Assembly: GCA_937872775.1 (NCBI GenBank)
Contig: CALMUA010000215.1
Span: forward strand, 1 to 52,413
Direction: 5' to 3'
DNA from: an uncultured Ruminococcus sp.
Lineage (GTDB): Bacteria; Bacillota; Clostridia; Oscillospirales; Ruminococcaceae
DNA: 52,413 nt
This document shows positions 1-8,529 of this stretch, in pieces. The position numbers were made by a program, and so were the translations under genes. Below the pieces are notes generated by a model that worked only from the letters and a program-made list of their open reading frames with translations, was not told where the DNA came from and did no database searches. How positions within the stretch are numbered: the stretch's first letter is position 1; every line of letters starts with the position of its first letter.

Positions 1-2
1 TA

Positions 3-59
3 GGATATAAGATATTTAAAAAAATAAATGACAGGATTGAAGCACAGATTCCTAAGTGA
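3..59 (+). CDS. C-terminal end of an unidentified protein (partial)
   Basis: An open frame enters from the left edge and stops with TGA at 57-59. It gives a basic, lysine-rich tail ending RIEAQIPK. A rho-independent terminator follows about 110 bases later, which fits the end of a transcription unit. Too little is present to name the protein, and the reading frame itself is uncertain because the start lies outside the window. Confidence 0.35.
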   Translation, partial: GYKIFKKINDRIEAQIPK

Positions 60-166
60 TATATAAAGTTTCCGGCAGGTGTTGTTGCATCAGCGTTTTT
101 TCTTTTAGTGCGTTTTTCTAAAAAACATCAAGCGCATAAATACTTGCTTTAGATGCGTATTCATGT

Positions 167-198
167 AAAAACGGAGCCTTTTGGGGACTTCGTTTTTT
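167..198 (+). terminator. Rho-independent terminator
   Basis: The A-rich arm around AAAACGGAG-CC pairs with GG-CTTCGTTTT across a short T-rich loop, with one bulged base and one G-T pair, and ends in a T6 run. It closes the transcription unit that enters from the left edge. Confidence 0.65.
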
Positions 199-318
199 AA
201 TTTTAAGTGGCAAACTCGGGATTATCATACTATCACATTAATTACAATAATATTATACTAATTTTTTGGTTTTATGACATAAATTTTATGCTGGCTTATT
301 CCAAGTTTAAAATTAATC

Positions 319-347
319 TTTACATTACCGAGGTTTTGTGGTATATT
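319..347 (+). promoter_or_regulatory. Probable sigma-A promoter of prmA
   Basis: TTTACA at 319-324 and TATATT at 342-347 are separated by exactly 17 bases. The site lies 47 bases upstream of the prmA start codon. Confidence 0.65.
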
Positions 348-393
348 AATTGTTGGATTGCTTTTTGAATGATGAATAAGGAAGGAAGATTGT

Positions 394-1359
394 ATGAACT
401 GGACTGAAGTTGATATATTTACCACTACGACCGGAATAGAGATTGTATGTTCAAAACTTATGGACATAGGTATAAAAGGATTTGTAATAAAGGACGCAGA
501 GGATTTTAATGAATTTCTGGAAAACAAAGAGGGAAACTGGGATTATATTGAGGATGATCTTATGCAGCTTTCAGAATGTGAAACTACAATTACAGTTTAT
601 ATACCTGAAAATAATCAGGGCAGTGAAATGCTTATTTCTATAAATTCCATACTTAAGAAATTATCTGAAAATGATACTCAGAATGAATACGGAAGGCTTC
701 AGACACAGTTTGCAAATGTAAAGGAAGAGGACTGGGCAAACAACTGGAAGCAGTATTTTAAGCCTATGAATGTAGGGAAAAAGCTTCTTGTAAAGCCTTC
801 ATGGGAAGATGTTACAGATAACAGCAGAGTTATTCTTGAAATAGATCCTGCATCAAGCTTTGGAAGTGGGCAGCATTATACAACTAAACTTTGTCTTGAA
901 TACCTTGATGAACTTGATTTAAAAAATAAAAAAATTCTGGATCTGGGATGCGGAAGCGGAATATTATCCATAGCTGCGATGCTTCTTGGGTCTGAAAGTG
1001 CAATAGCCGTCGATATAGAAGAAAATGCAATGAAGACAGCATCTGAAAATGCAGCTATAAACCATATTCCAGCTGAAAAATATACTGCAATGTGTGGAAA
1101 TGTAATTTCAGATCCAGCATTGGTTGAAAAGATAGGTACAGGATATGATATTATTACAGCAAACATAGTTGCTGATATCCTTATTGCTATGAAAGATTTG
1201 TTTTACAAATTCTTAAAGCCTGAGGGTACACTTATCATATCAGGCATAATAAGTGAGCGTAAAAACGAAGTAACTGATGCAGTTGAGGCAGCAGGCTTCA
1301 GAATTTGTGATGTTCGTGAGCAGAATGACTGGGCTGCAGTTATGCTTATCAAAAAATAA
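394..1359 (+). CDS. prmA: Ribosomal protein L11 methyltransferase
   Basis: SAM-dependent methyltransferase expected to methylate ribosomal protein L11 in the cytoplasm. The 321-residue length is normal for PrmA. Recognisable family blocks are the N-terminal substrate-recognition region ending NNWKQYFKP, the PASSFGSGQHYTTKL segment, the SAM-binding glycine loop LDLGCGSG in the C-terminal Rossmann domain, and ANIVADIL, the expected catalytic-region motif. The ATG is preceded by a GGAAGG-type ribosome binding site, and a promoter sits close upstream. The next gene starts 25 bases after the stop, so the membrane protein downstream is probably cotranscribed. Nothing looks damaged. Confidence 0.93.
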   Translation: MNWTEVDIFTTTTGIEIVCSKLMDIGIKGFVIKDAEDFNEFLENKEGNWDYIEDDLMQLSECETTITVYIPENNQGSEMLISINSILKKLSENDTQNEYGRLQTQFANVKEEDWANNWKQYFKPMNVGKKLLVKPSWEDVTDNSRVILEIDPASSFGSGQHYTTKLCLEYLDELDLKNKKILDLGCGSGILSIAAMLLGSESAIAVDIEENAMKTASENAAINHIPAEKYTAMCGNVISDPALVEKIGTGYDIITANIVADILIAMKDLFYKFLKPEGTLIISGIISERKNEVTDAVEAAGFRICDVREQNDWAAVMLIKK

Positions 1360-1384
1360 TTTTCTTTAAGAGGGTATATTTGCT

Positions 1385-2074
1385 ATGAGAATTAATTTTT
1401 TCAGTAAGCTTGCAGGGTTTATTCTGATAATTGCTGCAATTGTATTTATTGGATTTAAATTAAACTGGTGGGAATTCGGTTTTAATTATGATAGTGCGTG
1501 GACATTGATAATTGCGGTTCCGTTTCTGATATGGATGCTTGTTCTGGGCGTAAATTTTATTAACTCCCTTGGATTTTATACAGGCCTTGGATTGCTTATA
1601 TATAATAACGGCTACATAAATGATGAAAACATCTGTGCTTTTGTAGTAGTAATGCTGTTGTTTTCTATTGGAACAACGGCTATAGGCAGTTCATATAAGT
1701 TTATTAAACCTACTGTTCTTGAGCCAGTAACACTTTCAAGGACAAGCCCTGATATACGTGTATTTGCTGGAATGAAACATATACGTAATAATTTTAAGGG
1801 GATAATAGGCGGGAGATTCAGAGTTTTTTCCGGTTCACTACTGTATGATTTCAGAAAGGCGTCTATTGACGATAAATCAAAAATTAATGTAAAAGTAAGA
1901 TTTGGGAAACTTTATCTTGTTTTTCCTGATGATATTATGGTTGAATCAAATGTAAAGGGCAATTTTACAAACGGACTTGCAGCACCTAAAAATTATCATC
2001 AGACAATTCAGATCGGGGGAACTGTAAAATTCGGAAAGCTTTTTATTATTCGTTCATCAGGTGATGAGGATTAA
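1385..2074 (+). CDS. LiaF-like membrane protein
   Basis: A 229-residue protein with about four hydrophobic segments in residues 9-103 (roughly 9-30, 38-56, 60-76 and 84-103). A soluble C-terminal region follows. Its repeated short strands, DDKSKINVKVRFGKLYLVFPDD and the final FGKLFII, resemble the C-terminal domain of LiaF/DUF2154-type proteins, which in Bacillus restrain a cell-envelope stress kinase. No liaR or liaS-like genes lie beside it, so that regulatory role is not supported here. The start has an AAGAGGG ribosome binding site. It follows prmA by 25 bases and is followed by a weak hairpin terminator. The family assignment comes from pattern recognition and is moderate. Confidence 0.6.
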   Translation: MRINFFSKLAGFILIIAAIVFIGFKLNWWEFGFNYDSAWTLIIAVPFLIWMLVLGVNFINSLGFYTGLGLLIYNNGYINDENICAFVVVMLLFSIGTTAIGSSYKFIKPTVLEPVTLSRTSPDIRVFAGMKHIRNNFKGIIGGRFRVFSGSLLYDFRKASIDDKSKINVKVRFGKLYLVFPDDIMVESNVKGNFTNGLAAPKNYHQTIQIGGTVKFGKLFIIRSSGDED

Positions 2075-2084
2075 AATATGCTTG

Positions 2085-2116
2085 ATAGGAGTATGAAAAA
2101 TGACTCCTATTTCTTT
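2085..2116 (+). terminator. Probable weak terminator after the prmA operon
   Basis: ATAGGAGT (2085-2092) pairs perfectly with ACTCCTAT (2103-2110) over a 10-base loop. It is followed by TTCTTTAT, so the T tract is imperfect. Confidence 0.5.
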
Positions 2117-2191
2117 ATAGCCGCGTTATAACTATGAAAATGATAATATATCGGCTTGTATAAAAATATTTGGTGAGGGAATGAAAGAAAT

Positions 2192-4174
2192 ATGGCGAGA
2201 AAATCAACTGATTATGGAAATGACAGTATTACAATGCTCAAGGGTGCTGACAAGGTTCGTAAAAGACCTGCTGTAATATTTGGGTCTGATGGTATTGACG
2301 GTTGTGAACACTCTGTATTTGAGGTAATATCAAATTCAATAGATGAGGCACGTGCCGGTTATGGAAAGAGTGTTATTGTAACGAAATATCTTGATAATGT
2401 TTTTGAGGTAGAGGATTTCGGAAGAGGCTGTCCGGTTGATTATAATAGGAATGAGGAAAGGTATAACTGGGAGCTTGTATATTGTGAGCTGTATGCCGGC
2501 GGTAAATATGATGCTGACGATGAAAGCTACCAGTATTCACTCGGACTTAACGGACTCGGACTTTGTGCAACACAATTTTCATCAGAATTTATGGATGTTG
2601 AGGTTCTGCGTGACGGATACAGATACAGTCTTCATTTTGAAAAGGGTGGAAATCAAGGCGGACTGAAAAAAGAGGAATACAAAAAGAAAAATACAGGTAC
2701 TAAAACCAGGTGGAAGCCTGACCTTGATGTATTTACCGAAATAGATATTCCTGATGATTTTTTCAGGGATACACTGAAAAGACAGGCTGTCGTAAATCCT
2801 GATATTTTATTTATATATCGTTCGCAGAATGAAGACGGAACATTTTCAGAAGAGCAGTTTATATATGAGAACGGAATTACAGACTATCTTCATGAAATAG
2901 TAGGAGAAGATTCCATAACAGGAATTCAGAACTGGCAGTGTGAAAGAACAGGACGTGACAGGGAAGATAAACCTGATTATAAGGTAAGATTAAATGCAGC
3001 ATTTACATTTTCAAATAAAATAAAACGCCTTGAATATTATCATAATTCAAGCTTTCTTGAATATGGCGGCTCACCTGAGAAGGCTGTAAAACAGGCGTTT
3101 GTTTCACAGATAGATACGTATCTCAAGCAAAACAGCAAATATCTTAAAAATGAAGGCAAAATAACATTTGTTGATATTGAAGAATGTCTTGTTCTTATTT
3201 CTTCTTCTTTTTCAACCCAGACTTCATATGAGAATCAGACTAAAAAGGCTGTTAACAACAAATTTATCTATGAGGCAATGACAGAATTTTTAAAGCATCA
3301 GCTTGAAGTATACTTTACTGAAAACCCTGATGAAGCTGTTAAAATTGCAGAACAGGTAATGATAAATAAAAGAAGCCGTGAAAATGCTGAGAAAACACGT
3401 CTTAATATAAAGAAAAAGCTTGCTGGTGCAATTGACCTTTCAAATATGGTACAGAAATTTGTAGACTGCAGGACAAAGGATGTGTCAAGGCGAGAGTTGT
3501 ATATAGTTGAGGGTGACTCAGCCCTTGGCGCAGTAAAACTTGCACGTGAAGCAGAATTTCAGGCTATAATTCCTGTACGCGGAAAGATACTCAATTGCCT
3601 GAAAGCAGATTATGATAAAATATTTAAAAATGATATTATCACAGATATCATTAAGGTTCTGGGCTGCGGAGTAGAGGTCAAGACAAAGGCGAATAAGGAT
3701 CTGTCCTCATTTAATCTGGATTTGCTTAAATGGAATAAAATCATTATCTGTACTGATGCTGATGTTGACGGATTCCAGATAAGGACGCTCATTCTTACTA
3801 TGCTTTACAGACTTACACCAACTCTTATTGATGAGGGTTACGTATATATCGCTGAATCACCTCTTTTTGAAATAACAACTAAAAACAAAACATATTTTGC
3901 ATATACAGAAAAAGAAAAGACAAAAATACTTGAGAAGATAGGTAATACCAAGTATACACTTCAGCGTTCAAAAGGATTGGGCGAAAATGAACCTGAAATG
4001 ATGGCACTTACCACAATGAATCCTGATACAAGAAGGCTGATAAAAATAGCAAGAGATGATATGGAGTCTACAATGAAGATGTTTGATATGCTGCTTGGTG
4101 ATAATCTTCAGGCTCGAAAAGATTTTATCGCTGAGTTTGGCGGAGACTATCTTGAAATGGCAGATATATCTTAA
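2192..4174 (+). CDS. Type II topoisomerase B subunit, ParE/GyrB-like, divergent
   Basis: ATPase subunit of a type IIA topoisomerase; it powers strand passage with the A subunit encoded next. An N-terminal GHKL ATPase domain (probable catalytic Glu44, Asn48, and Asp75 in DFGRG) is followed by a transducer domain with a QTK loop (ENQTKK). The TOPRIM domain has EGDSA (Glu440) and the metal-binding DADVDG near 522-527. At 660 residues it is the ParE/short-GyrB size. The ATP lid is unusual: residues 116-123 read SLGLNGLG where GyrB and ParE normally have SGGLHGVG, and the C-terminal KGLGEM block reads KGLGEN. It lies 25 bases before the A subunit. I infer a second, non-gyrase enzyme of topoisomerase IV type; the housekeeping gyrase is presumably elsewhere. 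Confidence 0.85.
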   Translation: MARKSTDYGNDSITMLKGADKVRKRPAVIFGSDGIDGCEHSVFEVISNSIDEARAGYGKSVIVTKYLDNVFEVEDFGRGCPVDYNRNEERYNWELVYCELYAGGKYDADDESYQYSLGLNGLGLCATQFSSEFMDVEVLRDGYRYSLHFEKGGNQGGLKKEEYKKKNTGTKTRWKPDLDVFTEIDIPDDFFRDTLKRQAVVNPDILFIYRSQNEDGTFSEEQFIYENGITDYLHEIVGEDSITGIQNWQCERTGRDREDKPDYKVRLNAAFTFSNKIKRLEYYHNSSFLEYGGSPEKAVKQAFVSQIDTYLKQNSKYLKNEGKITFVDIEECLVLISSSFSTQTSYENQTKKAVNNKFIYEAMTEFLKHQLEVYFTENPDEAVKIAEQVMINKRSRENAEKTRLNIKKKLAGAIDLSNMVQKFVDCRTKDVSRRELYIVEGDSALGAVKLAREAEFQAIIPVRGKILNCLKADYDKIFKNDIITDIIKVLGCGVEVKTKANKDLSSFNLDLLKWNKIIICTDADVDGFQIRTLILTMLYRLTPTLIDEGYVYIAESPLFEITTKNKTYFAYTEKEKTKILEKIGNTKYTLQRSKGLGENEPEMMALTTMNPDTRRLIKIARDDMESTMKMFDMLLGDNLQARKDFIAEFGGDYLEMADIS

Positions 4175-4199
4175 TAAAATACAAGGAGCGTCAGCGTAA

Positions 4200-6434
4200 A
4201 TGGCAAAAAAACCAAATAAGGAAATTAAAATCAAACAACTTCCTGATGCTTATATAGAGGGATCAGGAGTTGTAGTTCAGGAAAAAATTACAGAAACTCT
4301 AGAGAAAAATTACATGCCGTATGCTATGAGTGTAATTGTTTCACGTGCTCTTCCTGAAATAGACGGCTTTAAGCCTTCACACAGAAAGCTTTTATATACA
4401 ATGTACAAAATGGGATTACTCACAGGTGCAAAGACAAAGTCGGCTAATGTTGTCGGTCAGACTATGCGCCTTAATCCTCATGGAGACGGTGCAATATATG
4501 AAACACTTGTACGACTTTCAAGAGGAAATGAAACGCTTCTTCATGCATATATAGATTCAAAGGGTAATTTTGGAAAATCGTATTCAAGGGATATGGCATA
4601 TGCTGCTTCAAGATATACAGAGGTAAAGCTTGATACTATATGTAATGAAATGTTCAGGGATATTGATAAGGATACAGTTGATTTTGTACCGAATTATGAT
4701 AATACAACGCTTGAACCAGCGCTCTTTCCAGCAAGCTTTCCGTCAATTCTTGTAAACTCAAATGTCGGAATTGCAGTATCTATGGCAAGCAGTGTCTGTC
4801 CATTTAATCTAGCAGAAGTATGTGAAACATGTATAGCACTTATTAAAAATCCTGATCATGACATAATAACTACATTAAAAGGCCCTGACTTTCCGGGAGG
4901 CGGATATTTTATATATAATGAACAGGAACTTATGAAGGTTTACAATACCGGAAGAGGTTCATTGAAGGTACGTGCAAAGTACAATTATGATAAATCCGCA
5001 AACTGTATTGAGGTAACTGAAATTCCATACAGCACGACAGTTGAAGCTATTATAGATAAGATAATAGATCTCATAAAGCTTAACAAGATCCGTGAAATAT
5101 CATATATCAGGGACGAGACTGATCTGAGTGGTTTAAAACTTGCGATAGATCTTAAAAGGGGAACTGATCCTGATAAATTAATGCAGAAGCTTTTCAAGCT
5201 TACATCACTTCAGGATAATTACTCATGTAATTTCAATATACTTATAGCCGGAAACCCGAAGGTAATGGGCGTACGTGAAATTCTTACAGAATGGACAGCA
5301 TTCCGAAATGAATGCATTAAAAGAAGAATTTATTTTGATCTTAAAAAGAAAAAAGATAAGCTTCATTTACTTGAGGGACTCAGAAAAATATTGCTTGATA
5401 TAGATCGTGCAATAACAATTATAAGGGAAACTGAAGAAGAAGCAGATGTTGTACCGAATCTTATGATAGGCTTCGGAATTGATGAAATTCAGGCAGAATA
5501 TGTAGCTGAAATAAAATTAAGACATATAAATCGTGAATATATAGTAGGCAGAATTAATGAAACAGATCAGCTTAAATCTGATATAGCAGAAATGGAAAAT
5601 GTTCTTACTGATTCTAAGAAGATTGAAAAAATTATTATTTCTGAACTTAAAGATGTTATAAAAAAATACAGTAAGCCAAGAAAGACGTTTATTATTTATG
5701 AGGATGAGATTGAAAGTGAATTTTTAGAAGAAGAAGTTCCGGACTATCCTGTAAATCTCATACTTTCAGACAGCGGATACTTTAAGAAAATTACCCCTCA
5801 GTCACTCAGAATGAGTAATGATCAGAAGCTTAAAGAGGGTGATTTTATTGTTGAACAGCAGGAATCAACAAACAGAACTGAGATATTATTTTTCTCAGAT
5901 ATGCAGCAGGTATACAAGACAAAGGCAAGTGCATTTGAGGATACAAAGGCAAGTCTGTTAGGAGACTATGTGCCTGTAAAGCTGTCGTTTGATGCTGACG
6001 AGTCTGTAAAAGCTATGATAACAACAATTGACTATTCAGGATTTCTGCTTTTTATTTTTGAAAACGGAAAGATTGCAAAAGTTCCTCTTAATGCATATTC
6101 AACAAAAACAAACAGAAGGAAACTCGCAAATGCATATTCATCAAAGTCAAAACTTGTTGGCATTTTATTTATACAGGATAACTGTGAAATTATGGTACGT
6201 TCAAGCAACGGACGAGCTATAATATTTGATACGGGACTTATTCTGCCTAAATCCAAAAGGGATACGCAGGGAGTACAGGCAATGACACTCAAGGCAAAAT
6301 CAGTTGTAGAATCTGTATCGGTAATAAAAAATGATGATGCTGATGATTTTGTAAAAAAGTTCAGAATCAGATCAATTCCGTCATCTGGTTCGTTTGTAAA
6401 AAACATATCGGATTCAGGACAACTTATGTTCTGA
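4200..6434 (+). CDS. Type II topoisomerase A subunit, ParC/GyrA-like
   Basis: DNA cleavage-religation subunit partnering the preceding ATPase subunit. The N-terminal breakage-reunion domain carries the catalytic tyrosine in AASRYTE (Tyr139). A coiled-coil tower region follows around residues 400-470. The C-terminal part (about 500-744) has the repeating beta-blade pattern of GyrA/ParC, but I see no GyrA box (QRRGGRG); the equivalent area reads TNRRKLANAY. That argues for topoisomerase IV-like rather than gyrase activity. In the quinolone-resistance region the protein has PHGDGAIYE, so Gly97 and Glu101 occupy the places of E. coli GyrA Ser83 and Asp87. AAGGAGC is an appropriate ribosome binding site. 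A strong terminator ends the two-gene operon. Confidence 0.87.
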   Translation: MAKKPNKEIKIKQLPDAYIEGSGVVVQEKITETLEKNYMPYAMSVIVSRALPEIDGFKPSHRKLLYTMYKMGLLTGAKTKSANVVGQTMRLNPHGDGAIYETLVRLSRGNETLLHAYIDSKGNFGKSYSRDMAYAASRYTEVKLDTICNEMFRDIDKDTVDFVPNYDNTTLEPALFPASFPSILVNSNVGIAVSMASSVCPFNLAEVCETCIALIKNPDHDIITTLKGPDFPGGGYFIYNEQELMKVYNTGRGSLKVRAKYNYDKSANCIEVTEIPYSTTVEAIIDKIIDLIKLNKIREISYIRDETDLSGLKLAIDLKRGTDPDKLMQKLFKLTSLQDNYSCNFNILIAGNPKVMGVREILTEWTAFRNECIKRRIYFDLKKKKDKLHLLEGLRKILLDIDRAITIIRETEEEADVVPNLMIGFGIDEIQAEYVAEIKLRHINREYIVGRINETDQLKSDIAEMENVLTDSKKIEKIIISELKDVIKKYSKPRKTFIIYEDEIESEFLEEEVPDYPVNLILSDSGYFKKITPQSLRMSNDQKLKEGDFIVEQQESTNRTEILFFSDMQQVYKTKASAFEDTKASLLGDYVPVKLSFDADESVKAMITTIDYSGFLLFIFENGKIAKVPLNAYSTKTNRRKLANAYSSKSKLVGILFIQDNCEIMVRSSNGRAIIFDTGLILPKSKRDTQGVQAMTLKAKSVVESVSVIKNDDADDFVKKFRIRSIPSSGSFVKNISDSGQLMF

Positions 6435-6518
6435 TAAGACACATAGTAGAATAACAATAGTGTCGAGCCGCATGATATCAGAAATTATGTTTGTAAAGTA
6501 TTATTCTTTTTTAAAACA

Positions 6519-6563
6519 AAAAAGTCATTATCTGTTAGCTAGGCTCAGATAATGACTTTTTAT
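6519..6563 (+). terminator. Strong rho-independent terminator of the topoisomerase operon
   Basis: AAAGTCATTATCTG (6521-6534) and CAGATAATGACTTT (6546-6559) form a perfect 14-bp stem with an 11-base loop, followed by TTTATTT. Flanking A and T runs could let it work on both strands, but only plus-strand genes abut it. Confidence 0.9.
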
Positions 6564-6582
6564 TTTACTGTAAGAAATATTG

Positions 6583-6611
6583 TTGAAAATATAGAATATC
6601 TATGATACAAT
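6583..6611 (+). promoter_or_regulatory. Probable sigma-A promoter of the ECF sigma operon
   Basis: TTGAAA at 6583-6588 and TACAAT at 6606-6611 are spaced by 17 bases, about 100 bases before the sigma-factor start codon. A vegetative promoter does not exclude an additional self-recognised ECF promoter. Confidence 0.65.
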
Positions 6612-6713
6612 AATAGATATAAGTAAGTTAATCTACATATAGAAAAAAAAGAATTTTTAATAATTGTAGCATTTGTAAAGTATAAAAAGTATTAATAGTG
6701 AGAGGGGTCGAGT

Positions 6714-7229
6714 ATGGTTATTCAGACATTACAATCAGAAAATGATATTGATCAGGTCATCGAAAAGTACTCTGATATGATATATCGCTTGGCAGTGTCA
6801 AATGTAAAAACCAAGTGTAATGCTGATGATATATACCAGGACGTCTTTCTGAGGTACATAAGATACATAAAAAAAGGCTCAGTATTCGATAGTGAGGAAC
6901 ATAGAAAAGCATGGTTCATAAGAGTTACTCTTAATTGCTGCAAAAGTTTTAATACATCGTCGTGGTTAAAAAAAACAGTCCCTATTGATGAAAATTTTAA
7001 TGAAAGCTATCAAAATGATAATGATATAAAAATTGATTTCCATAATGCGCTGATGAAGATACCACAGAAATACAGAGCAGTTATACATTTGTTTTATTTT
7101 GAACAAATGTCAGTTGAACAGATAAGCAATATACTTGATACTAAAAGTTCAACTGTAAGAACACAGCTGACTAGAGCAAGAGTTATGCTTAAAGATATTT
7201 TAAAAGGAGAATACTTTTATGACGAATAA
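6714..7229 (+). CDS. ECF-type RNA polymerase sigma factor
   Basis: A 171-residue sigma-70 family protein with only regions 2 and 4. Region 2 spans about residues 12-75, with DDIYQDVFLRY as the core-binding helix and HRKAWFIRVTLNCCKS as the -10 recognition part. Region 4 spans about 105-160, with PQKYRAVIHLFYFEQMSVEQISNILDTKSSTVRTQLTRAR forming the helix-turn-helix. It recruits polymerase to a small regulon when released from its anti-sigma factor. GAGAGGGGT precedes the start. The next gene overlaps it by 11 bases, the usual arrangement for an ECF sigma factor and its membrane anti-sigma partner. The target promoters are not evident in this window. Confidence 0.9.
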   Translation: MVIQTLQSENDIDQVIEKYSDMIYRLAVSNVKTKCNADDIYQDVFLRYIRYIKKGSVFDSEEHRKAWFIRVTLNCCKSFNTSSWLKKTVPIDENFNESYQNDNDIKIDFHNALMKIPQKYRAVIHLFYFEQMSVEQISNILDTKSSTVRTQLTRARVMLKDILKGEYFYDE

Positions 7230-8388
7230 TAAATTTAAAAAATATTATAGTAAAGTATTGCCTGATCAGAAATTAGTTGAAGACACAAAGGAAAAAATGA
7301 TTGAAGAGATAATGAAGGATGATATACCGCAAAAGCCTTCAATTTTCGTTTTAAACAAATACATGGCTTTTGCAGCGTGTGTGGCACTGACAGTCGTAGC
7401 ATTGCTTCTTGTCCCTAATCTTCAGAATAAAGTTCCCGTAACAGAAACCGAAATGTGTCAGACACAGACAGGTTCACAAAGCTATAATAATTCTCAGACC
7501 GATAAAATAAGGTCTGACAGTACAGCTGCAGATACAAAAAAATCAACATCTTATCATAATAAAGATCAGGCAAATAAAAAGGATTCAGAATCTGTTGTTA
7601 CTACAGCACCATTCTATCAAAAATCAACAATTGCAGATACTATTGAAAATAAAAAAACAAACCAGACACACAGACATACAGAAGCATATATTCCGGATGT
7701 TATTCCTGTAACGCCAGAAAGATCAGATAAAATAACTCAGGCACAAACGGAGGCAGTAAAGGAAACACCGATTACAGCACCATCAGCTCCGGCAACAAAT
7801 GTTGTTACAACAGATATTAATCTAAAGCCTGGAGTAACAGCAAATTCTAAGATTGTAGTACCTCCTCCGACAAATCCTGATAGTGAGCATGTAAAACCGC
7901 AATATTCTGTAATTACAGTAGGAGAGAATATAATAAACCTAAATAACTCATACGTTTATGATAATAATATTCCTGCAGAACGTAAGGAAGTAAGTGTAAG
8001 CAAAGCAGATGAATACTTTGGAACAGAAGTTATTCCTCAGGGCCTAAGGGAAAATTATCCTGATACTGTAGGTTGGGCAGATAAGTATGATCCAGACTAT
8101 AATTCAGGAATAGGATTTATATTCGGAACAGAATCACCATTTTATAAAAGCAATACATCGTTTATTGCTATGAATGTTGCAAAAACTGATCCCTTTTACG
8201 GATACAGCTTTAAATGTGAAAATCCGGTATATACTGAAATTAACGGATGCAGTTATAATATAGGCATATTTTCAGATTCATTAAGTGAGATATATTATTG
8301 CAGATTCAGTAAAAACGGTATCTGTTATAATCTTTGCTTTAAGGGATACAGTATTGAAAAGGCTATGCAAATAGTGTTTTTATTTTAA
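7219..8388 (+). CDS. Putative membrane-anchored anti-sigma factor with long extracytoplasmic part
   Basis: A 389-residue protein translationally coupled to the sigma gene (11-base overlap). Residues 1-47 form a charged cytoplasmic head and about 49-66 a single membrane helix (FAACVALTVVALLLV). Residues 70-200 are a low-complexity Thr/Ser/Lys/Gln-rich stretch that probably spans the cell wall. About 220-389 form a globular domain I do not recognise. Position and topology, not a named motif, support the anti-sigma role; no clear zinc-binding HxxxCxxC is present in the head. The outer domain may sense an envelope signal. Ruminococci and clostridia contain anti-sigma factors with outer carbohydrate- or wall-sensing parts, but this domain shows no obvious relation to them. 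Confidence 0.6.
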   Translation: MTNNKFKKYYSKVLPDQKLVEDTKEKMIEEIMKDDIPQKPSIFVLNKYMAFAACVALTVVALLLVPNLQNKVPVTETEMCQTQTGSQSYNNSQTDKIRSDSTAADTKKSTSYHNKDQANKKDSESVVTTAPFYQKSTIADTIENKKTNQTHRHTEAYIPDVIPVTPERSDKITQAQTEAVKETPITAPSAPATNVVTTDINLKPGVTANSKIVVPPPTNPDSEHVKPQYSVITVGENIINLNNSYVYDNNIPAERKEVSVSKADEYFGTEVIPQGLRENYPDTVGWADKYDPDYNSGIGFIFGTESPFYKSNTSFIAMNVAKTDPFYGYSFKCENPVYTEINGCSYNIGIFSDSLSEIYYCRFSKNGICYNLCFKGYSIEKAMQIVFLF

Positions 8389-8529
8389 TCATTTATAATT
8401 TCAGAACGGCATACATCTGAAAATAGTTTTAAGAAAAAGAATTATTAATTTAATATTTGTAACACAAAGTCTCCTGATTCATAAAATATAGTATTACACT
8501 TAAATTTTATGGATAGGGGGCTTCTTTAT

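Noticed and set aside
2075-2191. Promoter of the topoisomerase operon
   Set aside because: Several AT-rich -10-like strings (GATAATAT, TATAAA) exist but none has a convincing -35 at 17 bases, so I did not list one.
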